Assembly (NCBI RefSeq): GCF_014898815.1
Contig: NW_026515524.1
Location: forward strand, 248,001 to 312,000
Direction of reading: 5' to 3'
Length of the DNA: 64,000 nucleotides
Source: Panonychus citri
Lineage: Eukaryota > Arthropoda > Arachnida > Trombidiformes > Tetranychidae
The notes under the pieces: model-generated
Database searches by the model: none
Told to the model about the DNA's origin: nothing
Seen by the model: only the letters and a program-made list of their open reading frames with translations
Part shown: piece by piece, positions 13,447 to 22,746 of the stretch
Position numbering within the stretch: the first letter of the stretch is position 1
Layout: every line of letters starts with the position of its first letter
Translations under genes and position numbers: made by a program

Positions 13447-14397
13447 ACCATCAAAGTGTCCAGAGTGATATTTATGAGCTTAATCATTATCATAACTCAA
13501 ACTTTTCTCTTTCACTATTATTATGTCCATCTAATCATCATCATCATCATGGTAATAACTCATAATCAGATGACCATCAGATAGATAATCATGATAACCA
13601 TCTGACCTGAATACTTTTCATTACTCCTTTTAATCATCATGATCATTAAGTATTCAATATCAATTCTGTATATCAATGAAAATATTAAATTCTCAGGAAA
13701 AAAAGATATTCTCCTTGTCAGAATTGTCCATATACTCATAAGATTATTATTAGTATCTAATTTGATTGTGAAATTTTGTTCCTCAAGTTTCATCTTTGGT
13801 CAATATCCAAACAAGTGACCAAAAGCAATTTCATTTCGTCAGTTCAATGGCTTGTAAAGTACATTGATAAATTTTATGAATTGCACCATGAAGGTAATTC
13901 ATTTAATTCAGTTGTTGATATCATCATGATAACCACCGACAACAGCATGGAAACAATAAAGTATTAAATATCAATATATTGAAGGGAAACTCATAATCAT
14001 AAAAATCCAAGTAATAGTTGGACTTGAATCTTTTTGATTTAATGTCAATAATATCAACAGTCAGAAATAAAAATTAATCATTAATCTTTAATATTGTTTT
14101 ATATTCATGTTTTATCATCATAAAATTCATGATGATTACAAAAAAAGCAAAATTCAAACGTATTAATAGTTTTCTAAACTGTAAATCATAATGAATTTGG
14201 TTATGTGGTTAATCATTATCATGAAATGATTAAGCCTTTTTAATGTTGTAGTTTTCATTTATCTTTAATCAATTGATGATTAAATTGTTTCCATTGATAA
14301 ATTAACAAAAGATTTTTGGATTTGGTTGTCTTTGTCCATTCTGATTAGAGAGTTGATTATATTCAGATTTGATGATGACTTCTATGATTAGTTAATT

Positions 14398-14622
14398 ATG
14401 ATCATTTCTATTATGTATAAAGGTTCATCTTATTATTTAATCACCTTACATATTAATGATCTCATTGTATCTGGTAAAGAGAGAGAGAGAGAGAGAGAGA
14501 GAGTATTCAGAATAACAAGCTTTGGTTTTCCTGGAACTTCAGAAGAATGGAAATTCAGGAAGATGGAGATAATCATGAGTAGGAAGCACATTATTCACTT
14601 TTACAAGATAGGTAAACAATAG
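14398..14622 (+). pseudogene. decayed Ty1/copia-type reverse transcriptase fragment
   Basis: The reading frame gives YKGSSYYLITLHINDLIVSG, which lines up with the copia RT catalytic segment (hydrophobic run, Y-V-D-D, L-I-V-x-G) with YVDD degraded to HIND. About 30 residues downstream, KMEIIMSRKHI resembles the following copia motif (F-L-G-I-E-I, S-R/K-K-G-I). The spacing between the two motifs fits the family. A GA microsatellite (14478-14503) has grown between them. Upstream the frame meets a stop in a stretch that reads YDHFYY in another frame, as copia elements often do. The two catalytic Asp are not both kept, and there is no other gag-pol sequence around, so it is a dead relic. The match rests on short motifs. 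Confidence 0.45.
14478..14503. repeat. GA microsatellite inside the RT relic
   Basis: Pure GA run of 26 bp separating the two copia-like RT motifs. Confidence 0.9.
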
Positions 14623-17600
14623 AGAGATAATAATACTTAGAATTCCTGTCAAGAGAAATGTTGGTTAGAAGTTAAAGAAATGCTATCAATTGCTAAGAGT
14701 CTAAATGTTATTCTTGTTATGATAATACTAAATTCATTTCCAAATATCCATACATGTTTATCTATTATTATTTAGAGCTATTCAATTCATCTTCTCCCCC
14801 TCACAATTCAAATCACGAACACTAATTAATATTATTAGATAATCGTGGTCACATTTACCATAATTAATTGAATTTATTTTCGTTGTTTGTCTTTAATCAA
14901 CTTTTTGATTTTTTTTTCTTGATAACTTATCAAGGTAAATACTATTTACTGATCACCAGATCAAATTATTGCTCATGATGATGATTAGGATAAACAAGAG
15001 GTACATTGATTGTAATCAATTCATATTAATCTGGATTAAGTATTCAACTCATATTTACAATTAACAATTTGAGATGAGGATTAAAAGAGATAATCAATTA
15101 TTATCAAGAGTTTTTTTACTTCATAATAAGTTAATTAAACTTGCAAAAAAATGATCAATCAAAAATTAGCATCATAAACAATCATTATCAATAGAATGAG
15201 ATATTAATATTAATCATACCCTTGAATACCTTGGGTGAATTTTTGATTGCATCTCTAAATCATGATTTCTTTTGATTTAATTTTCTAATCGTTGATTGCA
15301 ATAAACTGGTGCTTAGTTAATTATGTCCACTCATAATCTAATATCACTTTTAATTATCTTTTATGATGGAAGATTAAATAATCAATACCGAAGCAAAAAC
15401 TTTTCTTTTTCCCGATCGATTTGACTCTTAGAACTTTTCTTTTCGAGAAAAAGTTTAGTAAAAGTAAATTTTTATTTAGAAAATTTCAAACTTCATCTTA
15501 ACTCATCAACATGATGATTTAAATGTAAGATTAATAGGAAAACTAATTAATGGTCAAGCTGAACCAGAAAGAAACAGAAATGAACCAGAATTTTTTTTCT
15601 TCTCCTTCAATAATTAATAAGTAACATTTTTAGAAATCAATAAAAGTAAAAGTTTCACCATGAAAACTGAACCTTAAGAATTGGTGATCATGATTATTGT
15701 CCATTATTGTATTACATTGAAATTTTGATCATTGGAAACAATAATAATAACACCTTAAGGTATTGTTATGGAGAAAAAATCTAATCATGATCATGATAAT
15801 GGTTCCAATTGACAATTTACTCTGTCCAATCAAGTTTAACTACCTCAAGAGTATAAATGTTGTATTAATTGTGTCCGAGTTAATTGTTCCTCTAATAAAA
15901 CTGATAACTTTATTCCTTCAGTTAGTTAATGTAAATAGTAAATTATATCATCTCAATTCACCAACATTCAGAATTGGAATCAACAACAATTTTCAATGTT
16001 CTTTTTTCCCAAATTTTTCATAATCATAGAGATTTTTTTGCCTTCATAAGTTTAACTTCTGAGCTTCTGAGTTTTTAGATTAAGTTATGAATAAACTAGA
16101 TAACTGAACCTCTTTTTTCATGATCATTTTCAAACTAAAAGTTGATGTTGATGAGGATGAAGATGATGATGCTTTACATAATCATCACTTAATCCCTTTA
16201 GTATATAACAAAAATCAATCATAATGAGTTTAGTTAATCCAACCTAAAGCCTTTGAGTAGACACACATACACATATATACAAGATCTAACCTGATTCATA
16301 CCATGATGATCATGATAATATGAGTAGAGCCTCAGAATGTCAGAATGCTGGAAATCCGATAAAAAAACCAATTCGAAATAGAAAAGTTTTAAGCCTCATG
16401 ATTATGATTATGATCATTTGAATAGAAGCTGAATTTTTCTCAGCAATTTTAAATATCTATTTGAACCATCATCTCTAATCATCATCATAATGAACTAAAT
16501 CACTTAACTAATATACTCAGATAATATGATTAGAAACTGTTGAAAACAATCAACAAAGTGTCAAAGATTAACTTGTTCAAAATCATTTTGAAACAATTGA
16601 TTAATCATCTGAATAAAGTTGCTTCATTTTCATGATAATCATCATGAATTTTTTGTATATCACTTTCATTACAGTTTATAAATTGTTCAGTATTCAGGTT
16701 GAGTCATTGAATTGTAACGAAATCAAGATGACAGTTAAATTAAGTTTCTGAAAACTTTCTGATTTCTCCTTAGTAACCATTAGTTATCATGATTTCCTCT
16801 GAATCGTTCATGAGGTTGATGAATTAACGATGAAAAAAATTTTCCAATTTGATTTTCTCTTTCTAATTAGAAATGATAATTTATCTGACGATTAATATTA
16901 ATCGGAATGCTAATAATTAAGAGATAATTATTACGATTATTAAGTAATAAGAATTATTATTAATTGATTCTGAGTGAGAAATAAGTTCGTAATCATGTTA
17001 ATTAAAATGGGCAAAAGTTTTGCTCTAATCGAATGAAAATTTTTCCCTCTAATGTTACAGATGATTTAATTGTAGTTAATTGTTTCCACTAATCACATAC
17101 TTAATTTTATGGAGAGAGAAAGTTAATTGTTACTGGTCAAGCTGTAGTAAAGCGCTAATTATGATTAACAGGTAAATTAAGTTTTTCAAACATTCATATA
17201 TTCATAATTTGATTGGTTAATCATTCACAATGAAGGATAATAACTCAATTTAACTTTACTATTATTATTAGATAATGATAGCAACAATTTATGAGAAAAT
17301 TAATTAATATGAATTGTGTTAGTTAGTGTAATTGTTTTGTTTGATTGTTGAACAATCTGAAAATCTCTTAACCTCTTGGTGAGCAATTTTAATTCAGTAG
17401 TTGATATCAACTATTAAATATACACTGTGATAACTGAATTAACTAACTAACTTTGGTTAACTAGTGAACAGTAGGAGGAGAAAATAAATTAATTGATTCC
17501 AATTGATTATATTAACAACAGTTAGTTAATTGTCTAACGTTAGGGTGTAATTTTTTGTTCACTCTCATTGAAAAAGTAAATTGAATCAATTGTTATAATC

Positions 17601-17763
17601 AACAATCACTGAAACTAAATTACTGAGGGAGAGTGATGGTCGTCATGGTGAGTGGATGATTGTGGTGAATAATGAACCATTGGAGGTAAATTTGAAGGTT
17701 TTAGTTAATTAGAAATGAGTCTGATTGTTGATGTTAATTGTCAATCAACTTTTAAGAGGCGAA
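14623..17763. other. non-coding stretch left of the retrotransposon
   Basis: AT-rich DNA with no supportable gene. It holds scattered CATGAT motifs and a few short unrecognised ORFs (for example 15763-16023 plus strand). The retrotransposon inserted at its right end, at the AATCA target. Confidence 0.5.
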
Positions 17764-17768
17764 AATCA
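17764..17768. repeat. target-site duplication, left copy
   Basis: AATCA directly abuts the TG terminus of the left LTR. The same five bases follow the right LTR at 29104-29108. A 5-bp duplication is normal for Ty3/Gypsy integrases. Confidence 0.85.
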
Positions 17769-17870
17769 TGTAAGTGTTTTGAGTTTAACTCGAGAGATGA
17801 GGCAAAGCCACTTACAAAAAACCTGTAACCGAGATCGGTACAGCCTATTAACATCAAACGAGGTGCACAG

Positions 17871-17882
17871 AGTCGATCGACT
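17871..17882. repeat. element palindrome, copy in the 3' LTR
   Basis: AGTCGATCGACT, a perfect 12-bp dyad, one member of the palindrome family found through the element. The identical copy in the 5' LTR is at 28738-28749. Confidence 0.85.
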
Positions 17883-17931
17883 TTGGCGCCAACGCGAGAA
17901 TAGATACTGAGATGTGACAACTTAATAGAGA

Positions 17932-17937
17932 TTTATT
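17932..17937 (-). terminator. polyadenylation signal in the 3' LTR
   Basis: AATAAA on the minus strand (TTTATT on plus), about 165-170 bp downstream of the predicted start site within the LTR. That places it in the R region, so that 3' ends would form a little further on. The copy in the 5' LTR is at 28799-28804. Confidence 0.55.
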
Positions 17938-18125
17938 GAACAGAGTGGAAAGCACGTACAAGGATAAACTGAGGTGAGAATTAGGAACTAAGGTAAAGGA
18001 GGAAGTCGGAAACGACTAAGAGTAATTTGAAGAGAGTAACAACAATAGGTGAATAATTAATTGAGGTGTATGACTGACTGTGTATATGTATCTGTAACAG
18101 TGATTTGGTTTAAGGTGAGAGAGGA

Positions 18126-18133
18126 TTTTTATA
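18126..18133 (-). promoter_or_regulatory. TATA box of the 3' LTR
   Basis: TATAAAAA in element sense, the LTR copy of the promoter described for 28992-28999. In this LTR it would direct transcription out of the element into the left flank. Confidence 0.5.
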
Positions 18134-18241
18134 CTAAGGTGATTAATTGTAATTGGTTAACATATAAGGGAGAGAGTCCAATAAGGAAAAGGTGATGACC
18201 GAAGGGGGAAAGAAAAGTGTGAGAGAGGCATTTCCCTTACA

Positions 18242-18253
18242 GAGCCCCCCCAC
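18242..18253 (-). other. G-rich polypurine-like tract adjoining the 3' LTR
   Basis: In element sense GTGGGGGGGCTC lies directly against the LTR start TGTAAG, where plus-strand DNA synthesis is primed. It is short and ends in CTC, so it is an imperfect polypurine tract, but its position is right and nothing else nearby fits. Confidence 0.6.
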
Positions 18254-18281
18254 AAAGCGTCACTTAGGGCTTTAAATGGGT

Positions 18282-20921
18282 CTAGGGACGCTCGTAGGCC
18301 TTGAACAAACTTTGATTGTACTTGTAGGGAATTGGTCTCTTTTCATTTGGTTCACCATCGAGAAAATCTGAAGAATAATATTTCTGAAGGCTCATTTTAT
18401 CTTGTTTTTCTTGATAAGTCATCATGGGATGAATCTTGAATGAATCTGGCCAATCTTTTATTTGCTTGAGAATGTCTTTGATTAGTCCTCCCATATTCCA
18501 ATTCTTTGGCCAATGATACCCATGGTATCCTTGAGAGATAAAAGTCGGTCGACTTTTTCTCACCTCTCTGAAGACTTTTTCAATTTGATTAAAATCGACA
18601 AGATATAACCACATTGTATAAATTGAATCAATAATTGGTGAATGATAATTATCTTGGAAAATTTTTCCAAATAAAACGAATACACTGTATTTGAGTCCAA
18701 GTGTAGCGCTTTTCTTTGTACGACAATTATAATATTGTGACAAATCAATAATTCGAGGCAGCAAACGATAATGATCCAAAGGGCTTAGATATAAATCACT
18801 AAAATCAGCTATGTGACCTGATAATAAAATTCGATCATATTTTCTTAAAATTTCCAAAACTTCCATTCGAACTTTATAAAATGTTGGTGCCCATTGAGTT
18901 TCATTCCAAGATAATCCATGAAATTCAGCATTAAAACGGTGAGAGGCAGAAATTGGATTCTTGACAAATGAATTGTAAATTAAATTGTTATATTGATCAA
19001 CAATTGAGATCCAAACTGGAACATTTCTCATTGAACCATCTTTCATGGTGATTGTTTGCTTTTCAATGTCAATTGCACAAACATTGAGATTCATTTTCTT
19101 TAATTGTTGCACATTTTGAGTAATTAACTCAATATAATTTGAAGGTGGTATCATGTTTAATTTCGAGGGTTCAGATTTTTTCCTTAATTTTTCTAGATAA
19201 ACCTTTTTACGTTTATCTTTCAATTTTTTGTTGACGAGCGAAGCTTTTCTTCGACGATATTTAACACGATCCTTTGTTGAACTTTCTCTCATAAGTTTAA
19301 TTTCATCATCAGTATAACGAATCGGTTTAATTGAATTTGGTTTATATTTAACCGGATCACTAAACACAAAGTCCGAAACGACTTTGACGTTTGCATCAGC
19401 TGATGATGTTGACTGTTGTGATGATGAGGTTGATTGTTGTGATGATGATGTTGATTGTTGAGATGATGAGATGATAAGAGGAGAAGGTAATTGTAATACT
19501 GGTTGTGGTTCTTTGGACGTGGATGGTTGAGGTTCAGTGTCTTTTGATGATGAACAAGGGGGAAGAACTTCAATTGTTGTTGTTGTTAATGATGAATCAA
19601 TTTTTGATTCGGTGTTTGTTACATTTTGATTGGTTTCGTTCCAATCTAGACCTTTATCATTTTCTGGTCTGTTGAATATAAATTTTGGGGGAAGAATAAC
19701 TGTTGAAAAATCTCCTCGTTTTCGAGCAGCAGCATTTTGTCGACGTCTACGTCTTGCGGCAGTTTTACCAATTTGAGAAGTTGATTCATTAAAATCGCTT
19801 AAATCGATATTCAATTCTCTTTCGATATCTTCATTGATTAATTTTTCAATATCTGGTTCGTTTTCTGGTTCATTTTCTGGTTGAATAGGATTGCGTAAAT
19901 TAGCAATTCGATTAGATAAAAGTTCCCATGAACTTGGTTTAATTTCTGGTATTTTAATTGTTGATGATGATGATTCAGTTCCTTCTGAATCTTGAGATGA
20001 GATAATTTTATTTACAATTTGTTGCTTTTTCCTTTTTTGTAAATACTCCGATGGAGTTAATTTCTTTTTAACTTGTGTTGACTCTGAATCTGATGATCTT
20101 TTTGATGAATTTGAAGAAGAGGAATCAGATTGATGAGGTGAAATTGTTTCATCTTCGCCAGTTGAAGTAAAATTGTTATTCGCTTTTTCTTTCCAAATAG
20201 CTTCCAATTCGCTACAGTTATAAACTGTTGATCCAAGAGCTTCACAGAATAATAATGACTCTTGATCTAATTCGACTGGATTACTTTCTGTTCTTAAAAA
20301 TGTTTCAGCGATACCACGAACATCGAAACGATAATTATTTCCTTTGCTACAGATATTTAGATGAGTATCCATCATAGTGTAATCTCCATTTAGATCACAG
20401 TTGAATCGAATACAATTCACTTTTATTTTAAGTAAATCGTTTCTTTTTTCATTAGAAAGAGGTTTCAATTTGGATACACCATTATTACCACATGAATTGA
20501 TCAGGCAGAAGAATTGAAGATTTGATAATTTGAAACCTTTTACATTTATATCTGTTGTTAGCTGAATATTTGAATGAGCTTGAAATAATACATGAAGGAA
20601 ACTTGAACAGGTACGACAATAACAATGTTGACAATCGCTACAAACCATTGGGCGATGTGCTAATTGATCACACAATAAACAATTGTAAATAAAACGTTCA
20701 AAACTTTCGTCCATTGTTGTGAAACCAGGTTTTACAATTATCTTGTTGAAAGCCTTTGAGAATTGACGATCAGAAATATCAGGATAATTGTCTTTAACTT
20801 TCAACTTGATGAAACTTTCATATGATAAATGATTGATTGATTTGAATAAATCGCTGTTCACCTCTTTGTTACCTTCTCCAGCTTCCATAGCTGAAGACAT
20901 CAGGTTTTCCATGTTGTCCAT
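18282..20921 (-). CDS. retrotransposon ORF3: RING, TRAF-type zinc finger and DEDDh 3'-5' exonuclease protein
   Basis: The ORF has 879 codons in the env position and ends 40 bp before the 3' LTR. The start is the ATG at 20921 in AAAATGG context; an in-frame TAA lies just upstream. N-terminal C3HC4 RING: C81, C84, C97, H99, C102, C105, then C139 and C144 (an unusual four-residue last gap). TRAF-type finger: C170, C175, H187, C191. The middle is Ser-rich, with three SSSQQST repeats and basic, possibly nuclear-targeting runs (RRRRR at about 391; KDKRKK). Exonuclease: Exo I CAIDIE (D618, E620); Exo II SGHIADFSDL (D709); Exo III HSPIID (H760, D765), then MWLY, with IIDLSQYY between, as in REXO4/ISG20/Pan2-type DEDDh enzymes. 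All five catalytic residues are present, so RNA or DNA 3'-end trimming plus E3 ubiquitin ligase activity is predicted. No signal peptide or TM segment, so it is not an envelope. The last 90 residues are unrecognised. The role in the element is unknown. Confidence 0.85.
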   Translation of the reverse strand: MDNMENLMSSAMEAGEGNKEVNSDLFKSINHLSYESFIKLKVKDNYPDISDRQFSKAFNKIIVKPGFTTMDESFERFIYNCLLCDQLAHRPMVCSDCQHCYCRTCSSFLHVLFQAHSNIQLTTDINVKGFKLSNLQFFCLINSCGNNGVSKLKPLSNEKRNDLLKIKVNCIRFNCDLNGDYTMMDTHLNICSKGNNYRFDVRGIAETFLRTESNPVELDQESLLFCEALGSTVYNCSELEAIWKEKANNNFTSTGEDETISPHQSDSSSSNSSKRSSDSESTQVKKKLTPSEYLQKRKKQQIVNKIISSQDSEGTESSSSTIKIPEIKPSSWELLSNRIANLRNPIQPENEPENEPDIEKLINEDIERELNIDLSDFNESTSQIGKTAARRRRRQNAAARKRGDFSTVILPPKFIFNRPENDKGLDWNETNQNVTNTESKIDSSLTTTTIEVLPPCSSSKDTEPQPSTSKEPQPVLQLPSPLIISSSQQSTSSSQQSTSSSQQSTSSADANVKVVSDFVFSDPVKYKPNSIKPIRYTDDEIKLMRESSTKDRVKYRRRKASLVNKKLKDKRKKVYLEKLRKKSEPSKLNMIPPSNYIELITQNVQQLKKMNLNVCAIDIEKQTITMKDGSMRNVPVWISIVDQYNNLIYNSFVKNPISASHRFNAEFHGLSWNETQWAPTFYKVRMEVLEILRKYDRILLSGHIADFSDLYLSPLDHYRLLPRIIDLSQYYNCRTKKSATLGLKYSVFVLFGKIFQDNYHSPIIDSIYTMWLYLVDFNQIEKVFREVRKSRPTFISQGYHGYHWPKNWNMGGLIKDILKQIKDWPDSFKIHPMMTYQEKQDKMSLQKYYSSDFLDGEPNEKRPIPYKYNQSLFKAYERP
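18540..18557. repeat. element palindrome inside ORF3 (exonuclease end)
   Basis: AAAAGTCG-GT-CGACTTTT, 8-bp arms with a two-base centre. It encodes part of KSRPTF just after the exonuclease domain, so the palindrome is tolerated within coding sequence. Confidence 0.85.
19368..19385. repeat. element palindrome inside ORF3 (linker)
   Basis: AAAGTC-CGAAAC-GACTTT, 6-bp arms with a six-base loop, in the low-complexity linker coding for KVVSDF. Confidence 0.7.
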
Positions 20922-21092
20922 TTTCACCTTTTATCACCTTGAAGAACTTCAACCTTGGCAATATGTTTGTGGACAATTAAAGGTAAAAGGAAAAGAGTAG
21001 GTAACAATACAAAGAGTAAAGGATAATCTTCCTTAATTTGAAGTCGGTCGACTTCAATATAAGATCAGATGGGAAAGGAAGAGCCAATTGTT

Positions 21093-21112
21093 TAAAAGTC
21101 GATCGACTTTTA
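21093..21112. repeat. element palindrome, 20 bp perfect
   Basis: Half-site TAAAAGTCGA followed by its exact reverse complement. Confidence 0.9.
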
Positions 21113-21321
21113 TAACAAATGGTTAACACAATTTTGAGATGGGAAAAGAAAATGAAGAACCAGAATTTTAATTGTAAGAGATAATCAATTGGAGATAAAT
21201 TTGAAATTGACACTGAATGAATGAAAGAGAAAAGAAAACAAATTAAGTCGGTAGCTTGATTAAGCTTGAATGTTGAGCTGAGATTCTCTTAACAGAAAAT
21301 TTTAAATTTTCATTTAAACTA

Positions 21322-21345
21322 AATTAGAGTCGATCGACTCTAATT
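21322..21345. repeat. element palindrome, 24 bp perfect (longest)
   Basis: Half-site AATTAGAGTCGA followed by its exact reverse complement. The arm carries GAGTC where most copies have AAGTC, and the opposite arm carries the matching GACTC. Confidence 0.9.
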
Positions 21346-21615
21346 GTTAGTTTTACTTACTTAATTGTTTTCCTCAAAACAATTTAATTAACTAAATTAA
21401 AAGACTTAATTTGATTTACTTTTAGACAAAACAAAAGAAAACTAATTTTGTTGTTTTCTTGTTGAAAGAAGAAAATTAAGTGAGGGAGTTGATAAATAGA
21501 CAGAGAAAAAGACAGAGTCTTTAAAGAGAATAAATTTGGAGGGAAACGGAAATTCAGTTTGGGGAGGAAAGGCGGAGCTTCACTAGGTGTCACTAGTATT
21601 GATTAATGAAGGGTG

Positions 21616-21635
21616 AAAAAGTCGTTTGACTTTTT
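21616..21635. repeat. element palindrome with 4-nt loop
   Basis: AAAAAGTC-GTTT-GACTTTTT, 8-bp arms. Confidence 0.85.
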
Positions 21636-21894
21636 ATCCTAATTAATTGATTAATTAATTAGTTTAATTTTTGATTTAATTTTTGATTCTTATTAATTTG
21701 ATTAATTTATTGTTCAGTGAATCTAATGTTACCTTAATTGTGAGAATTGGTCTATTTTTCAATAAGATACGAACGATTTGAAATTGACTTTGATCAATGT
21801 TCTTTGCTTGGGTTGATGAGCAATTTGGTGACTTCTTCAAGTAAGTGAATTGAATCTCATTTTGAGATATGAATTTGCATCTAATTGATTTGAT

Positions 21895-21916
21895 TCAAAA
21901 GTCGATCGACTTTTGA
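21895..21916. repeat. element palindrome, 22 bp perfect
   Basis: Half-site TCAAAAGTCGA followed by its exact reverse complement. Confidence 0.9.
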
Positions 21917-22077
21917 TCTGAATAGTGAAAATCTAATTTGTGAAATGATTCTAATTTCTTCAACGTTGTGAAGGTCAATTGACTTTTTAAAGCGTTTTCG
22001 CTTTTTCTTTCTAAATGGTTAAGGTGAACGTTCGGATTGTATTGAGATTCTATACATTGATACATTAAGAGCTTCGG

Positions 22078-22145
22078 GTAAGTTTATGTATCATATCGAC
22101 TCCATTTTATAAGAATTTTAATTTGTATCTGTTTGTTTCTTTCAG
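22078..22145 (+). other. possible antisense intron in the spacer (68 bp)
   Basis: On the plus strand CGG|GTAAGTTT is followed 68 bp later by TTTGTTTCTTTCAG|GTT, with a strong pyrimidine tract. This is an intron of typical small arthropod size but antisense to the element's genes. Flanking candidates are a donor at 21841 (CAA|GTAAGTG) and an acceptor ending at 22548 (CTTTCTTTTTCAG). The exons between them have no long ORF, so any product would be non-coding or very small. Confidence 0.35.
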
Positions 22146-22197
22146 GTTCAATTGAAGAGAAAATTCAAAGATTTACATGGGAAGTATACGTTCTATT

Positions 22198-22215
22198 AAG
22201 AGTCGGTCGACTCTT
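22198..22215. repeat. element palindrome, GAGTC type
   Basis: AAGAGTCG-GT-CGACTCTT, 8-bp arms with a two-base centre. Confidence 0.85.
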
Positions 22216-22622
22216 TAAATTTTTAAAGAATAATTAAGAAAGAAGACTTTTAGTTGATTAGACCTGATTTAGAATTTGGATTAAAGTCGATTGACTTTGA
22301 TTGTTTAATTCTAACAAATTAGTTGACCCAAAGATAACTTCGGAATTATCAAGTAACGATAGAATTAGCATCATTCAGAAATGACGAAATAAAATTTATA
22401 AAGGATTAAGATTGAATTGAATTGATAGCTTGATATTTCCTGATTACCTTGTTCACTCTAAAAGTTGTCTTTTTATTTGTTTTACTTTTAATTTGTTAAT
22501 TTAATTGATTAATTGAAATTTTGTTCCTTGTTTCGCTTTCTTTTTCAGGTTGGTTTATCAAGTATCGTTTCACTTAATCTTTGGAATAAGGAGTTGCCGT
22601 TTGGACAATCCAGGTTGAATGG

Positions 22623-22640
22623 AAAAGTCGACAGACTTTT
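22623..22640. repeat. element palindrome with 4-nt loop
   Basis: AAAAGTC-GACA-GACTTTT, 7-bp arms. Confidence 0.8.
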
Positions 22641-22746
22641 GACCATTACAGGAGGTTCTAATTTTTGATTAGGTGGATAGGGTCGATTGACTTTTGATAC
22701 CTAAGTATCTTCTAACTCTGTATGAAGAAGAGAGAGAGAAATTGAA

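Larger units (their letters stand above)
5731..14397. other. non-coding stretch upstream of the Kekkon-like exons
   Basis: No ORF here resembles a known family, and I could not find the missing 5' Kekkon exons on the minus strand; small exons could have been overlooked. The stretch holds ATG/CAT runs (about 6110-6125, 6280-6300, 7540-7570), a GA tract (7372-7400), a TTC run (7919-7940), a short CTAGAACTCGAA tandem near 9405-9430 and several long palindromes listed separately. It could be the intron leading to the missing exons or intergenic DNA. Confidence 0.5.
17769..18241 (-). repeat. 3' LTR (left copy), 473 bp
   Basis: Begins TGTAAG and ends CTTACA on the plus strand, giving 6-bp terminal inverted repeats with TG...CA ends. 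In element sense it holds a TATA box (TATAAAAA, 18126-18133), a polyadenylation signal AATAAA (17932-17937), the palindrome AGTCGATCGACT (17871-17882) and the hairpin AGTCG-GAAA-CGACT (18004-18017). An internal CACTTACA (17809-17816) mirrors the terminal TGTAAGTG 32 bp away. As the downstream LTR it supplies transcript 3' ends. Confidence 0.95.

Noticed and set aside
14790..14815. GGGGGAGAA on the minus strand near the copia relic, considered as its polypurine tract
   Set aside because: The RT relic reads on the plus strand, so the orientation is wrong.
17725..17910. Plus-strand ORF crossing the left LTR edge
   Set aside because: It is an LTR sequence read antisense and starts in host flank. 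The same stretch recurs in the other LTR.
19289..19573. 94-codon His-rich ORF overlapping ORF3
   Set aside because: It is the shifted reading of the Ser/Gln repeats of ORF3.
20977..21593. Two short hydrophobic minus-strand ORFs upstream of ORF3, considered as an env remnant
   Set aside because: No signal peptide, cleavage site or cysteine pattern. The lengths are what an AT-rich spacer gives by chance.
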